36,254 nt of DNA. It comes from an uncultured bacterium. Its GTDB lineage: Bacteria > Patescibacteriota > Minisyncoccia > Minisyncoccales > UBA5738. The stretch lies in the NCBI GenBank assembly GCA_903847095.1, contig CAINCQ010000037.1:1-36254 (forward strand), written 5' to 3'. Positions 1 to 6,843 of the stretch are shown in pieces. The position numbers were made by a program, and so were the translations under genes. Below the pieces are notes generated by a model that did no database searches, had not been told where the DNA came from, and saw nothing but the letters and a program-made list of their open reading frames with translations. Within the stretch, counting starts at the first letter, position 1; each line of letters opens with the position of its first letter.

Positions 1-424
1 CTTGCGTTCTTTTCTCTTTGAACTCAAGCCAAGGAGTCGCTCCAATCCACTCGATCGCTTGTTGGACGCTTTCGACGCCCGGAAGCTCCACGATCAAACG
101 GTTCTGGCCCGATGTCTGGATTTGCGGTTCGGCAACGCCATATACATTAATACGCCTATCAATCAAATCCTTTAAGCCTTGCATCACTTCGCTGCGTTTG
201 CTTTCTTCTATTTTGCTGAGATCCGCCTGGTATTCCAAACGAACACCCCCTTTAACGTCCAATCCCAGCTTGAACTCCGGGGCAGGGATCTGAGGTAATT
301 TCCAATTATATTTGGAGTTTATCGAACTTATTCCGCCATTAACATACTGGGGAACACAGTAAATACCCGAAACAACGGCCAACAAAACAATTAAAATCAG
401 CGACACAAGGTGTTTTTTAAGCAT
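1..424 (-). CDS. secD: Protein translocase subunit SecD, N-terminal part (runs off the window)
   Basis: SecD works with SecF in the inner membrane, using the proton motive force to pull exported proteins out of the SecYEG channel. The reading frame is open from an ATG at 424 to the window edge, giving 141 residues. Residues 1-25 form a membrane segment (MLKKHLVSLILIVLLAVV). The SecD signature LGLDVKGGVRLEYQADL follows near residue 53, and LIDRRINVYGVAEP and the P1-domain motif RLIVELPGV come after it. Most of the periplasmic domain and the C-terminal membrane helices lie outside the window. It is the only Sec gene here besides secA, which is about 4 kb away and not in the same operon. No clear Shine-Dalgarno precedes the ATG. 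The identification rests on these motifs and is firm despite the truncation. Confidence 0.87.
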   Translation of the reverse strand, partial: MLKKHLVSLILIVLLAVVSGIYCVPQYVNGGISSINSKYNWKLPQIPAPEFKLGLDVKGGVRLEYQADLSKIEESKRSEVMQGLKDLIDRRINVYGVAEPQIQTSGQNRLIVELPGVESVQQAIEWIGATPWLEFKEKRTQ

Positions 425-611
425 ATTTTTAGAATAACGGACAACGGCTCGAAAAAAAAGAAATTATTCAACAACAAAAAAGGATCTCGATCTTGTTCTT
501 TGCCGCCGTTTCGCGTATTTACGCATTTAAATTCTTTACCTATATATGATTTATCGTTTATACTTTAACTTCGATCGAACCTCCGTTCGAAAGTACAATA
601 CCACGATAAAT

Positions 612-640
612 CGTAAAAGTAAAGTCGCGGCCCGCGGCCG
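612..640 (-). terminator. Possible terminator of the six-gene operon
   Basis: Just past the stop codon at 654, the minus strand reads a GC-rich hairpin (stem 636-640 with 628-632, CGGCC/GGCCG, loop GCG) followed by CGACTTTACTTTT. The T-run is interrupted, so this is a moderate terminator candidate. The 425-653 spacer also holds small palindromes (575-590, TCGAAC/GTTCGA; 602-614, ACGAT/ATCGT) and should contain the secD promoter, but no convincing -35/-10 pair was recognised. Confidence 0.4.
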
Positions 641-653
641 TTATTATTCGCTT

Positions 654-983
654 TTAGCGGCATTCTTCCAGCGGATAAATATCCAAAGCCACCTCTTCGT
701 AAGGGTGGACGATCTTAACCGCCGCGACCACCTTCGCCAAAATGTCACGTCCGCACACAACCTCTATTCTATCCTCTGGAACCGATTCCAGCCTCCCCAC
801 CTCGCCGATTGCCGGATGCGCGCCGGCTCCAGGTTTGAAACGCCCGACACCCTTTGAAGAAAAACTGCAGTGCGTATAATTTCCAATCTTTCCCGCTCCG
901 GCCTCGGCCAAAGCAAGACGTACCGCGTCCGCATGAGATTCAGGCACAAAGATTACGATCTTTACGTTATTTGATCTTTCCAT
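654..983 (-). CDS. Stand-alone NIF3/YqfO insertion-domain protein
   Basis: This 109-residue protein matches the PII-like insertion domain of NIF3/YqfO (DUF34, the so-called GTP cyclohydrolase 1 type 2 family) without the flanking metal-binding domain. The pattern is clear: IFVPESHADAVRLALAEAG near residue 11, then GKIGNYTHCSFSSKGVGRF, GAHPAIG, RIEVVC, and the terminal IVHPYEEVALDIYPL. Such single-domain versions of about 105 residues are known in bacteria; their biochemical role is not settled, and a regulatory or small-ligand-binding role is plausible from the PII-like fold. It is the last gene of the operon and overlaps the previous gene by 17 bp, so translational coupling is likely. The family assignment is confident and the function is not. 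Confidence 0.82.
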   Translation of the reverse strand: MERSNNVKIVIFVPESHADAVRLALAEAGAGKIGNYTHCSFSSKGVGRFKPGAGAHPAIGEVGRLESVPEDRIEVVCGRDILAKVVAAVKIVHPYEEVALDIYPLEECR

Positions 984-1353
984 TTTTTTTCGCGTCTTCC
1001 GGCGCGCTAGGTTTTAATCGTTGGCCCATTGCCAACAAGGCAAAATTCATAAAATAGCGATCAAGCGACTCCAAGTCACTGTTATAAACCTCGCCACCCA
1101 AAACCGCGTCGCAAAAAACTTCATACGCCCGACTGATTTCTTTGCGCCGCTCTCCCCAGCGCGAATCGCGCAACGTTAAATTGAATAACTCCAATCCGCG
1201 CTCGACCGCGCCCCAAAACCGCGCGTCATTCTTCCCTTGACTCAAGCGCGCACGGCTTACTTCGCTGCCGATATTCCCCATTTGCTCGGCTAGCGTAAGC
1301 TCGTACCACCTGCCCTCCGCCAAGGTTTTATGTTGGATTTGTCCGCTCATCAT
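967..1353 (-). CDS. Conserved hypothetical protein, helical, about 128 residues
   Basis: No enzymatic function is recognised. The sequence resembles a family often seen in CPR bacteria, Firmicutes and archaea, with an N-terminal LAEGRWYELTLAEQMGNIGSEVSRA block, a middle block giving RGLELFNLTLRDSRW and RRKEISRAYEVFCDAVLGGE, and a YFMNFALLA end. The protein is soluble and predicted mostly alpha-helical, with no signal peptide or membrane segment. The start is an ATG that overlaps the TGA stop of the preceding DUF5674 gene (ATGA overlap near 1350). That overlap fixes the start and shows TGA acts as a stop codon here. Its 3' end overlaps the NIF3-like gene by 17 bp. The charged C-terminal tail (EDAKKNGKIK) may be unstructured. 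It could be HEPN-like in fold, but the sequence alone does not establish this. Confidence 0.7.
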   Translation of the reverse strand: MMSGQIQHKTLAEGRWYELTLAEQMGNIGSEVSRARLSQGKNDARFWGAVERGLELFNLTLRDSRWGERRKEISRAYEVFCDAVLGGEVYNSDLESLDRYFMNFALLAMGQRLKPSAPEDAKKNGKIK

Positions 1354-1697
1354 TTTACTAATTTTTTAACGACTTCAACTATCTTCTTTTTCGTTTCTGG
1401 ATCATCAATGCCGCGCGTCCGGTTTCCGAATGCCGGTTTTAAATTGATCATCGAATCAAATTCAATGAAATCATCCCCTGTAATTTCCGGGTATAAATTT
1501 ATCCCCCACACAAATTCCTGCTTGGAATTTTCTTGTTCGATCAACAACATTTGTTCATCCATGTGCATTTCCCCACCCACGGCCATCATTTCCTGTTCAA
1601 TGTCTACCACGCCCTTAACCATTTCGCCAAATCCCTCCCTTGCTATCTTAATCAATTCAATCCTAGTAATGGCATTTTTTATGACTTTTATTTTCAT
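1350..1697 (-). CDS. DUF5674 family protein
   Basis: This 115-residue protein fits the DUF5674 family: an N-terminal helix (ITRIELIKIAREGFGEMVKG), then VVDIEQEMMAVGGEMHMDEQ, a conserved QEFVWGINLYPE segment, FIEFDSMINLKPAFGNRTRG near residues 79-98, and a helical C-terminus. The acidic and histidine residues in the GGEMHMDEQ stretch could bind a metal or nucleotide, but the family's activity is not known to me. It is soluble, with no export signal. It is the fourth gene of the six-gene operon: 6 bp separate it from the DUF2007-like gene upstream, and its stop overlaps the next start by 4 bp. Its recurrence beside other small uncharacterised genes suggests a housekeeping or regulatory module. 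Confidence 0.78.
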   Translation of the reverse strand: MKIKVIKNAITRIELIKIAREGFGEMVKGVVDIEQEMMAVGGEMHMDEQMLLIEQENSKQEFVWGINLYPEITGDDFIEFDSMINLKPAFGNRTRGIDDPETKKKIVEVVKKLVK

Positions 1698-1703
1698 GGT
1701 AAT

Positions 1704-1895
1704 TTATTTAATTTCTAAAATTTCTTTTGCTTTCTCAAAATCGGCAACTGCCACAAATAAATCCGCGCCGTCGCCGTCGGCTCTTAAAACATCGACATAT
1801 CTTTTTTGAATCATGTTTTTGATTCCCTGTTCTTTCAGCAAATTACTCGCTAATTCCGCCTCCGCCACCGAATTAAAGAAATGTAATTTTACCAC
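1704..1895 (-). CDS. DUF2007-like small putative signal-transducing protein
   Basis: This 63-residue protein has the beta-alpha-beta layout of DUF2007 (putative prokaryotic signal-transducing domain): VKLHFFNSVAEAELASNLLKEQGI, a short QKRYVDV strand, then LFVAVADFEKAKEILEIK. The family usually runs 60-75 residues and is found alone or joined to zinc ribbons. Its ligand or partner is unknown. The protein is soluble and cytoplasmic. It sits 4 bp after the alpha/beta-hydrolase gene and 6 bp before the DUF5674 gene, so it is made from the same mRNA. The match is to a short, loosely conserved domain, so confidence in the family is moderate, but the coding call is supported by operon packing. Confidence 0.68.
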   Translation of the reverse strand: MVKLHFFNSVAEAELASNLLKEQGIKNMIQKRYVDVLRADGDGADLFVAVADFEKAKEILEIK

Positions 1896-1899
1896 AAAT

Positions 1900-2466
1900 T
1901 TAATACCTCAACATAAACTCCTTGATTTTTTCCAATACGACCGGCAATTCAAAACAACCGGCTTCCGTGTTCAAATGCCCCCCATTTTTTATAATTATCA
2001 ATTCCGCGCCCAGTCTGTCTCTTAATATTTCTCCGCCTTCTTTCGGAACATGAGGATCGTTATCGGAAGCAATGGCCACAAAACGTTTGGCCGATCTTTT
2101 TACTTTCCCGTATTCGAGGGGAATCTTAAAAAAACTGCTCAACTCGTCGTACCCGATCAGTTCCGAAAATCCCGCGACCGATATCACGCCGCCAACCGTC
2201 TTTCCTTCTTCCAAAGTTTCCAGATATCTCAAAATCGCTATAACCCCCAAGCTATGGCCGACAAAGTAGGTATGTTCATCGGCCCGGCCAATCGTTTTTT
2301 CGAGAAATTCCAACCACTCCGGCAGCCTGGGATGGTCGGCATTTGGCATTAAAGGAGCTAAAACCTCGCAACCCGCTTTTTCAAGTTCTTTTGAGAGCCA
2401 GGGAAACCAATTCCGTTGCGGCGAACTTTCCCAGCCATGGATTACAACTATTCGCTCTTTGTTCAT
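1900..2466 (-). CDS. RBBP9/YdeN-type alpha/beta hydrolase
   Basis: This is a 188-residue serine hydrolase of the RBBP9/YdeN type, compact alpha/beta hydrolases of about 180-190 residues with unknown natural substrates. The N-terminal VVIHGWESSPQRNWFPWL forms the first strand and oxyanion loop. The nucleophile is S72 in GHSLG. The acid is most likely D137 in ASDNDPHVP, and H164 in NGGHLNTEAG completes the triad. There is no signal peptide, so it acts in the cytoplasm. It lies between the DUF5680 and DUF2007-like genes with gaps of 9 and 4 bp. All catalytic residues are present, so it is probably active, perhaps as an esterase or peptide hydrolase. Confidence 0.85.
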   Translation of the reverse strand: MNKERIVVIHGWESSPQRNWFPWLSKELEKAGCEVLAPLMPNADHPRLPEWLEFLEKTIGRADEHTYFVGHSLGVIAILRYLETLEEGKTVGGVISVAGFSELIGYDELSSFFKIPLEYGKVKRSAKRFVAIASDNDPHVPKEGGEILRDRLGAELIIIKNGGHLNTEAGCFELPVVLEKIKEFMLRY

Positions 2467-2475
2467 GTTTAAAAA

Positions 2476-2928
2476 TTATTTAGAAATGATGCCGCCATGG
2501 TATTTTACCTCGTGCACTTTCTCCTTATGAAAATAAATTGTCTCTATTCCATCGAATTTATCAATCGTACCAACACTCTTATCGCTATAACCCCATTCGC
2601 CTTCTTGAAAAACCGACGGCCCTCTAAACGGTCTTTCTATTTTCACCAACTTCATCGCTTTTTTGAGAAAATGGTAGATATGGTTCGCGCCTGCCTTATC
2701 AGACACAATTCCGCCATAGTAATTCATACCCCAAACGACCAAACCATCTTTTGAAACAATTTCTTCGCCAATAAACGGCTCAAATCCAAAATAGCGGTCG
2801 CGGTACTTCCAGCCATCCTCTTTAAAAATCAATTCTTTTCCGCCATCGGGCAAACCAATTTCTCCGCCCTCGCCGCTGCCGGCATAAGTATTGATTTTAG
2901 CTTTAACCAAAAATTCATTGATTTCCAT
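2476..2928 (-). CDS. DUF5680 domain protein, first gene of the operon
   Basis: This 150-residue protein matches DUF5680: FLVKAKINTYAGSGEGGE at residues 6-23, then DGGKELIFKEDGWKYRDRYFG, FIGEEIV, VVWGMNYYGG near 65, a helical HIYHFLKKAMK, the block ERPFRGPSVFQEGEW, and a final KVHEVKYHGGIIS. The catalytic or binding role is unknown; the many conserved glycines and aromatic residues suggest a beta-rich fold. It has no export signal. The ATG at 2928 sits only 7 nt after a perfect TATAAT box (2936-2941 on the opposite strand), so the mRNA probably has no or almost no leader. It heads the six-gene operon that ends at 654. Confidence 0.8.
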   Translation of the reverse strand: MEINEFLVKAKINTYAGSGEGGEIGLPDGGKELIFKEDGWKYRDRYFGFEPFIGEEIVSKDGLVVWGMNYYGGIVSDKAGANHIYHFLKKAMKLVKIERPFRGPSVFQEGEWGYSDKSVGTIDKFDGIETIYFHKEKVHEVKYHGGIISK

Positions 2929-2935
2929 ATTTTGA

Positions 2936-2964
2936 ATTATATTGTATTAAAAATGTATTAAAAA
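2936..2964 (-). promoter_or_regulatory. Promoter of the six-gene operon, with tandem 11-bp repeats
   Basis: On the minus strand a perfect TATAAT (plus positions 2936-2941) lies 7 nt before the ATG of the DUF5680 gene. Immediately upstream are two exact tandem copies of TTTTTAATACA (plus 2954-2964 and 2943-2953). They are one helical turn apart and cover the place where a -35 box would be, and no good -35 is present. The repeats could bind a regulator or act as an A+T-rich UP-like element. The short gap to the ATG implies a leaderless transcript. Confidence 0.55.
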
Positions 2965-3048
2965 TGGGAAAAAGCGGGATTATACCAGAACAGCGAACAA
3001 TCGGGCGTCGCGATAATCGCGTCCAAGATCTTTGACTATCTCAAGTAG
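2962..3048 (+). pseudogene. Remnant of a plus-strand gene (C-terminal 28 codons)
   Basis: An open frame without a usable start encodes a well-behaved C-terminus ending in SGVAIIASKIFDYLK and a TAG at 3046-3048, preceded in frame by a TAA at 2959. It is followed 7 bp later by a good plus-strand terminator. A terminator facing this way has no other gene to serve. The likely reading is that the 5' part of a plus-strand gene was lost and replaced by the promoter of the operon running the other way. The protein family was not recognised. The alternative is chance. Confidence 0.35.
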
Positions 3049-3055
3049 ACGGCCG

Positions 3056-3087
3056 GGGAAACGAATGTTTCCCTTTTCTTTTTTTTG
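3056..3087 (+). terminator. Rho-independent terminator, plus strand
   Basis: GGGAAAC (3056-3062) pairs with GTTTCCC (3067-3073) around a GAAT loop and is followed by TTTTCTTTTTTTT. The T-run lies on the plus-strand side, so it does not serve the NUDIX gene, which reads the other way. Confidence 0.6.
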
Positions 3088-3109
3088 GGCGATGATTTTA
3101 ATTGTTTGC

Positions 3110-3529
3110 CTACCAGGTTTTCAGCCCCTCTTTGATGATATTTTCCACGTTCGGCAGCAAATCATATTTATCAAGGCTATCAATATTTATCCATTCCGGC
3201 ATCGTTTCAACGTTTCCTCTGATCTGCCCTTTAAATTTATCGGCCAAAAAAACTGTTAAAGCGAATTGTTTCGCTCCATCTTTTCTTTCTATGGCGGCAA
3301 ACCATTCTCCGGGCAGCAAAATCAAGCCATCGGAATCCGCGACAAGCCCTGTTTCTTCTTTCAATTCCCGCTGCGCCGCCTCTTTCGCGCTTTCATTATC
3401 CTGTATTCTGCCGGCAGGCAAGCCATACTTGCCGTTCAAGTGTCCCGCGGTTTCGCCATGCTTAACCAGTAAAACTTTTTTGTTTTTTACGATCAGCACT
3501 CCTGCTGTTGGAATAATATTATTTTCCAT
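3110..3529 (-). CDS. NUDIX hydrolase
   Basis: This 139-residue NUDIX protein hydrolyses a nucleoside diphosphate linked to another moiety; the substrate cannot be read from the sequence. The Nudix box is complete: G40, E46, R54-E55-L56, E58-E59 and G61, in the order GX5EX7REUXEEXGU, within GRIQDNESAKEAAQRELKEE and the TGLV that follows. The core strand before it (GVLIVKNKKVLLVKHGE) resembles the MutT/ADP-ribose group. It has no signal peptide. The gene stands alone between a plus-strand terminator and the divergently oriented small gene at 3629. The ATG at 3529 is the natural start, since the domain begins at about residue 7. A role in nucleotide-pool cleaning or sugar-nucleotide turnover is likely. 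Confidence 0.88.
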   Translation of the reverse strand: MENNIIPTAGVLIVKNKKVLLVKHGETAGHLNGKYGLPAGRIQDNESAKEAAQRELKEETGLVADSDGLILLPGEWFAAIERKDGAKQFALTVFLADKFKGQIRGNVETMPEWINIDSLDKYDLLPNVENIIKEGLKTW

Positions 3530-3570
3530 GGCATTTCTGCTTGTTAGATACCATTGCGCGGGAATTTTTC

Positions 3571-3598
3571 TTTACTTTTTTTCACTCTATGTTATATT
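3571..3598 (+). promoter_or_regulatory. Promoter of the orphan plus-strand gene
   Basis: TTTACT (3571-3576) and TATATT (3593-3598) are separated by 16 bp. The -35 matches the consensus at four of six positions and the -10 at five of six. The box sits 30 bp before the ATG at 3629, leaving room for a short leader with a Shine-Dalgarno. It drives transcription away from the NUDIX gene. Confidence 0.55.
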
Positions 3599-3628
3599 CT
3601 GGCCAAAACCCATCAATGGAGGTATCTA

Positions 3629-3892
3629 ATGGTAAAGCTCTTTGCAGCCGAATTTCTGACGGAAAAAGGTCTTGAATGCGACTGTTGTGTATCGGTCGTA
3701 AGAATAAAAGCGAATGTCTACGCCGGAAATGAAACGCAAGCTCGGGAATTAATCAAGGAATCTTATTCTGACATTCGGATCCAGTCGCTGGAGGATGAGG
3801 GAGAAGTTAACAGAGATTGCGGCATAAATGTCGTCACTGCCGATGAAGTTTTCAGGGGTTATTATCGGAGTTCTCCGTTATACGCCTTCTAG
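3629..3892 (+). CDS. Orphan small protein, 87 residues, function unknown
   Basis: This is the only convincing plus-strand gene in the window. Translation should start at the ATG at 3629, which has a textbook GGAGG at 3618-3622 with 6 nt spacing. A longer frame back to 3554 would run through the promoter and is not preferred. The protein starts MVKLFAAEFLTEKGLECDCC and has a CxCC cluster at about residues 17-20, a mixed acidic and basic middle with KANVYAGNETQARELIKESY, another cysteine near DCGINVV, and the tail SSPLYAF. It is soluble, with no signal peptide or membrane helix. The alpha/beta pattern could be a small ferredoxin-like fold, and the cysteines might bind a metal. I do not recognise the family. 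Promoter, ribosome site and terminator together argue that it is expressed. Confidence 0.72.
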   Translation: MVKLFAAEFLTEKGLECDCCVSVVRIKANVYAGNETQARELIKESYSDIRIQSLEDEGEVNRDCGINVVTADEVFRGYYRSSPLYAF

Positions 3893-3906
3893 ACGCTCAT
3901 TTTTCT

Positions 3907-3928
3907 GCCACCAATTAGGTGGCTTTTT
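3907..3928 (+). terminator. Rho-independent terminator of the orphan gene
   Basis: GCCACC (3907-3912) and GGTGGC (3918-3923) form a perfect 6-bp stem with an AATTA loop, followed by TTTTT. It is 14 bp past the stop at 3892 and works in the plus direction only, between this gene and the convergent DUF2000 gene. Confidence 0.75.
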
Positions 3929-3959
3929 CATTCCTTAGCCCCATGGCGTTTCCTTGGAT

Positions 3960-4379
3960 TTATTTCCACAACCGCAACGAGCCAGTGAGTTCTTTCAGCC
4001 TATCGTTGGGTCCAAATATTCCGATTCCAAGGATATTCATCTCTTTTGAGCTTATAGAGCTTAACGCCTTTGCCAGCTTCTCATCATCGGCCATATCTAT
4101 CATTTCCCGCACATATACGATCCAGTTTAAACCGGTGCCTCGCAGTTTAACGGCCAAATCTTTTAACTGGCCGCTGGCCGCTTTCAGGACCACGATCGGG
4201 AATTGGGAATTTCTGGGAAAATTTATCCCGTCCTTTGACACAAAATATTCTCCAGTATCGAACGGCTCAGACATTTTATTGCCCAAATAGGCCGCTATGT
4301 GGCCAATCGTATTGGTAAGCTGCCAAGAAGCAACATCATCCTTTAACACAATGGTCATTTTTTTAGAGAAATCCTGCAT
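3960..4379 (-). CDS. DUF2000 family protein (PTH2-like fold)
   Basis: This 139-residue protein fits DUF2000, a family related in fold to type 2 peptidyl-tRNA hydrolases. KKMTIVLKDDVASWQLTNTI at residues 5-24 carries the conserved W-x-L-x-N. GNKMSEPFDTGEYFVSKDG matches the GxxYxDxxG region. SQFPIVVLKAASGQL follows, and NILGIGIFGPNDRLKELTGSLRLWK is the characteristic GIalrG...KGLRL ending, with TGSLRL where the family usually has K-G-L. The biochemical function of the family is not established. It is cytoplasmic, lies 11 bp after the secA stop in the same direction, and is probably read from the secA transcript. Confidence 0.76.
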   Translation of the reverse strand: MQDFSKKMTIVLKDDVASWQLTNTIGHIAAYLGNKMSEPFDTGEYFVSKDGINFPRNSQFPIVVLKAASGQLKDLAVKLRGTGLNWIVYVREMIDMADDEKLAKALSSISSKEMNILGIGIFGPNDRLKELTGSLRLWK

Positions 4380-4390
4380 ATGGCTGTTCC

Positions 4391-6826
4391 CTATTTACCA
4401 TGGCACTTCTTGTACTTTTTTCCCGAACCGCAAGGACAAGGATCGTTGCGGTTTACTTCCTCGCCGCCCGGAAGCACCAATTTTTTTTCCGGCGCGGTTT
4501 GCGGCGCGGCCTGGTTGGTGTTGGCGGATAATTTCATCATATTTTGGACTACGTTGCCTTCGATCACTTCCAGAAGCTGGCGGAATAACTTATGGCCTTC
4601 GTTCTTGTATTCGACCAGCGGATCTTGTTGGCCATAGGCGCGCAAACGCACCGAGTCGCGGACATGCTCCATCTCCTCGAGATGTTCCTGCCAAAAATGG
4701 TCGATGGTCTTTAAATAGACATAGCGTCCGGCTTGAAGCAAAACCGCCCGCCCGATCTCTTTTTCCTTGGCTTCGAAATCGGCTTCGGGTAAATTGAATT
4801 TTTTAACCAGGTCTAAAAGCAGCAGACGGAGATCGTCTTCGTTCTTTTCCAAAATGTCCAGCCTTTTTTTATAAATAACTTCACGGTGTTTGTTCAATAC
4901 GCTGTCATAGTCGAGAAGGTGTTTCCTGACATCGAAATTCGCGCCCTCGATCTTCGTCTGGGCATCCTCGATGGCTTTGCTTAGAAACCCGTGTTCAATG
5001 GGCTGGTCCTCGGGAATTTTAAGCGCGTCCATCATGGATTTCATTTTATCGCCGCCAAAGATCCTCAAAAGATCGTCCTCAAGGGAAATAAAAAATTGGG
5101 TCGTGCCCGGGTCCCCCTGCCGGCCCCCGCGGCCGCGCAACTGGTTATCAATGCGGCGGGCATCATGCCGTTCGGTTCCCATAATGAATAATCCTCCCAA
5201 ATCCTTCACTTTTTGAGCATCGATGGGATCGCTTGGCGTCCCTCCAAGAATGATGTCCACTCCGCGGCCCGCCATATTGGTCGCGATCGTCACGGCGCCT
5301 TTTTTCCCGGCCTGGGCAATGATCTCTCCTTCCCGTTCATGGTTTTTAGCATTCAAGATCTCGTGGCGGATGCCTTCTCTTTCGAGCAGCTTTCCAAGAT
5401 ATTCGTTTTTGTCAACCGACCGCGTTCCAACCAGGACCGGCTGGCCGTTTTTGTTCTTTTCTTGCACTTCCCTTACTACAGCGTCGAATTTGGCTTTTTC
5501 GTTCTTAAAAACCTTGTCCGCCAAGTCCGTCCGCGCCAATTTTTTGTTGGTCGGTATCGGAACGCAATCAAGGCCATAAACTTTGTCGAATTCCTCTGAC
5601 GACGTCATCGCCGTACCCGTCATACCCGACAGTTTTTTATACATGCGGAAATAATTCTGGAACGTGATTGACGCAAGCGTCAAAGACTCGGGCTGGACCG
5701 CCACGCCTTCTTTGGCCTCGACAGCCTGGTGCAACCCCCCTGACCAGCGCCGTCCCGGCATCAGACGGCCCGTAAATTCGTCGATAATGATTATCTCGTT
5801 GTTTTTCACAACGTAATCGCGATCCAATTTGTACATAACTTGCGCCCGCAAAGCTTGCTCCATATGGTGCAGGTATTTGATCCCCTTCTCTTCGTAAATA
5901 TTTCCCACATCAAGGATCTTCTCTATTTTATTGATGCCTTCCTCGGTAAGAGTAACAGCCTTCATTTTTTCATCGATCTCGTAATCGCCTTCCTTTGAAA
6001 GCCTTGGCATGATGCGGGCGAAATCCAGATACCATTTCGAGCTTTCCTGGTCCGGAGCGGAAATGATCAACGGAGTCCTGGCTTCATCGATCAAAATCGA
6101 ATCAACCTCGTCAACGATCGCGTAATGATATCCGCGCTGGACGCGGCCCTCAAGCGAATAAGCCATATTATCCCGTAGATAATCGAACCCGAACTCGTTG
6201 TTCGTCCCGTAAGTGATGTCGGCGGCATAGGCTTCCTTGCGCGTGCAGGGCCGCAAATAATCCTGGACCACATGGAAAGAGCCCAGGCGGTCGCGTATCA
6301 TATCGGCCTCCGAATCCGTTTTTTTATAATCGGGGTCATAAATGAACGATTGCTCGTGGTTAATGCATCCCGTACTCAAGCCCAGGGCGTAATAGATTTG
6401 GCCCATCCAAACCGCGTCGCGCCGAGCCAGATAATCGTTCACCGTTACTAGGTGACAACCCTTGCCCTCCAGGGCGTTCAAATAAACCGGAAGGGTGGCG
6501 GTAAGGGTTTTTCCTTCACCGGTTTTCATTTCGGCAATCATCCCTTTATGCAAAACGACCCCTCCCATCAGTTGTACGTCAAAATGCCGCTGTTTCAAAT
6601 TTCTTTTAGCGGATTCGCGGACTAAAGCAAACGCCCGGGGCATTAAATCATCCAAGGTTTCGCCTTTCTCCAGCCTTTCTTTGAACTCCTTGGTTTTTTC
6701 CTTCAATAATCCGTCCGACAGGCTTTCGTATTCCTCCTGATGGCTGTTGATAGCGTCAACATCGGGTTGCAGTTTTTTAAAATATCCGGCATTGGTCTCG
6801 CCGAATATCCGGGTTAATATAGACAT
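4391..6826 (-). CDS. secA: Preprotein translocase ATPase SecA
   Basis: SecA is the motor that threads unfolded preproteins through SecYEG. The 811 residues cover the whole protein. Walker A MKTGEGKT lies at residues 100-107, followed by VTVNDYLARRDA, the preprotein cross-linking domain, the DEVDSILIDEARTPLIIS block, FQNYFRMYKKLSGMTGTA, the NBD2 motif TNMAGRGVDIILGG, and DNQLRGRGGRQGDPG. The C-terminus ends in a zinc finger of the SEC-C type (NRNDPCPCGSGKKYKKCHGK), which binds SecB or ribosomes in other bacteria. The length is slightly below the usual 840-900. The ATG at 6826 fits the family start. An extended -10 element and a hairpin precede the gene, and stacked hairpins separate it from hpf. 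Confidence 0.98.
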   Translation of the reverse strand: MSILTRIFGETNAGYFKKLQPDVDAINSHQEEYESLSDGLLKEKTKEFKERLEKGETLDDLMPRAFALVRESAKRNLKQRHFDVQLMGGVVLHKGMIAEMKTGEGKTLTATLPVYLNALEGKGCHLVTVNDYLARRDAVWMGQIYYALGLSTGCINHEQSFIYDPDYKKTDSEADMIRDRLGSFHVVQDYLRPCTRKEAYAADITYGTNNEFGFDYLRDNMAYSLEGRVQRGYHYAIVDEVDSILIDEARTPLIISAPDQESSKWYLDFARIMPRLSKEGDYEIDEKMKAVTLTEEGINKIEKILDVGNIYEEKGIKYLHHMEQALRAQVMYKLDRDYVVKNNEIIIIDEFTGRLMPGRRWSGGLHQAVEAKEGVAVQPESLTLASITFQNYFRMYKKLSGMTGTAMTSSEEFDKVYGLDCVPIPTNKKLARTDLADKVFKNEKAKFDAVVREVQEKNKNGQPVLVGTRSVDKNEYLGKLLEREGIRHEILNAKNHEREGEIIAQAGKKGAVTIATNMAGRGVDIILGGTPSDPIDAQKVKDLGGLFIMGTERHDARRIDNQLRGRGGRQGDPGTTQFFISLEDDLLRIFGGDKMKSMMDALKIPEDQPIEHGFLSKAIEDAQTKIEGANFDVRKHLLDYDSVLNKHREVIYKKRLDILEKNEDDLRLLLLDLVKKFNLPEADFEAKEKEIGRAVLLQAGRYVYLKTIDHFWQEHLEEMEHVRDSVRLRAYGQQDPLVEYKNEGHKLFRQLLEVIEGNVVQNMMKLSANTNQAAPQTAPEKKLVLPGGEEVNRNDPCPCGSGKKYKKCHGK

Positions 6827-6843
6827 TGGTTTTCTTTAAACGT

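Noticed and set aside
3554-3628. Upstream extension of the orphan plus-strand ORF
   Set aside because: The extension overlaps the -35/-10 boxes; the ATG at 3629 has an ideal GGAGG spacing.
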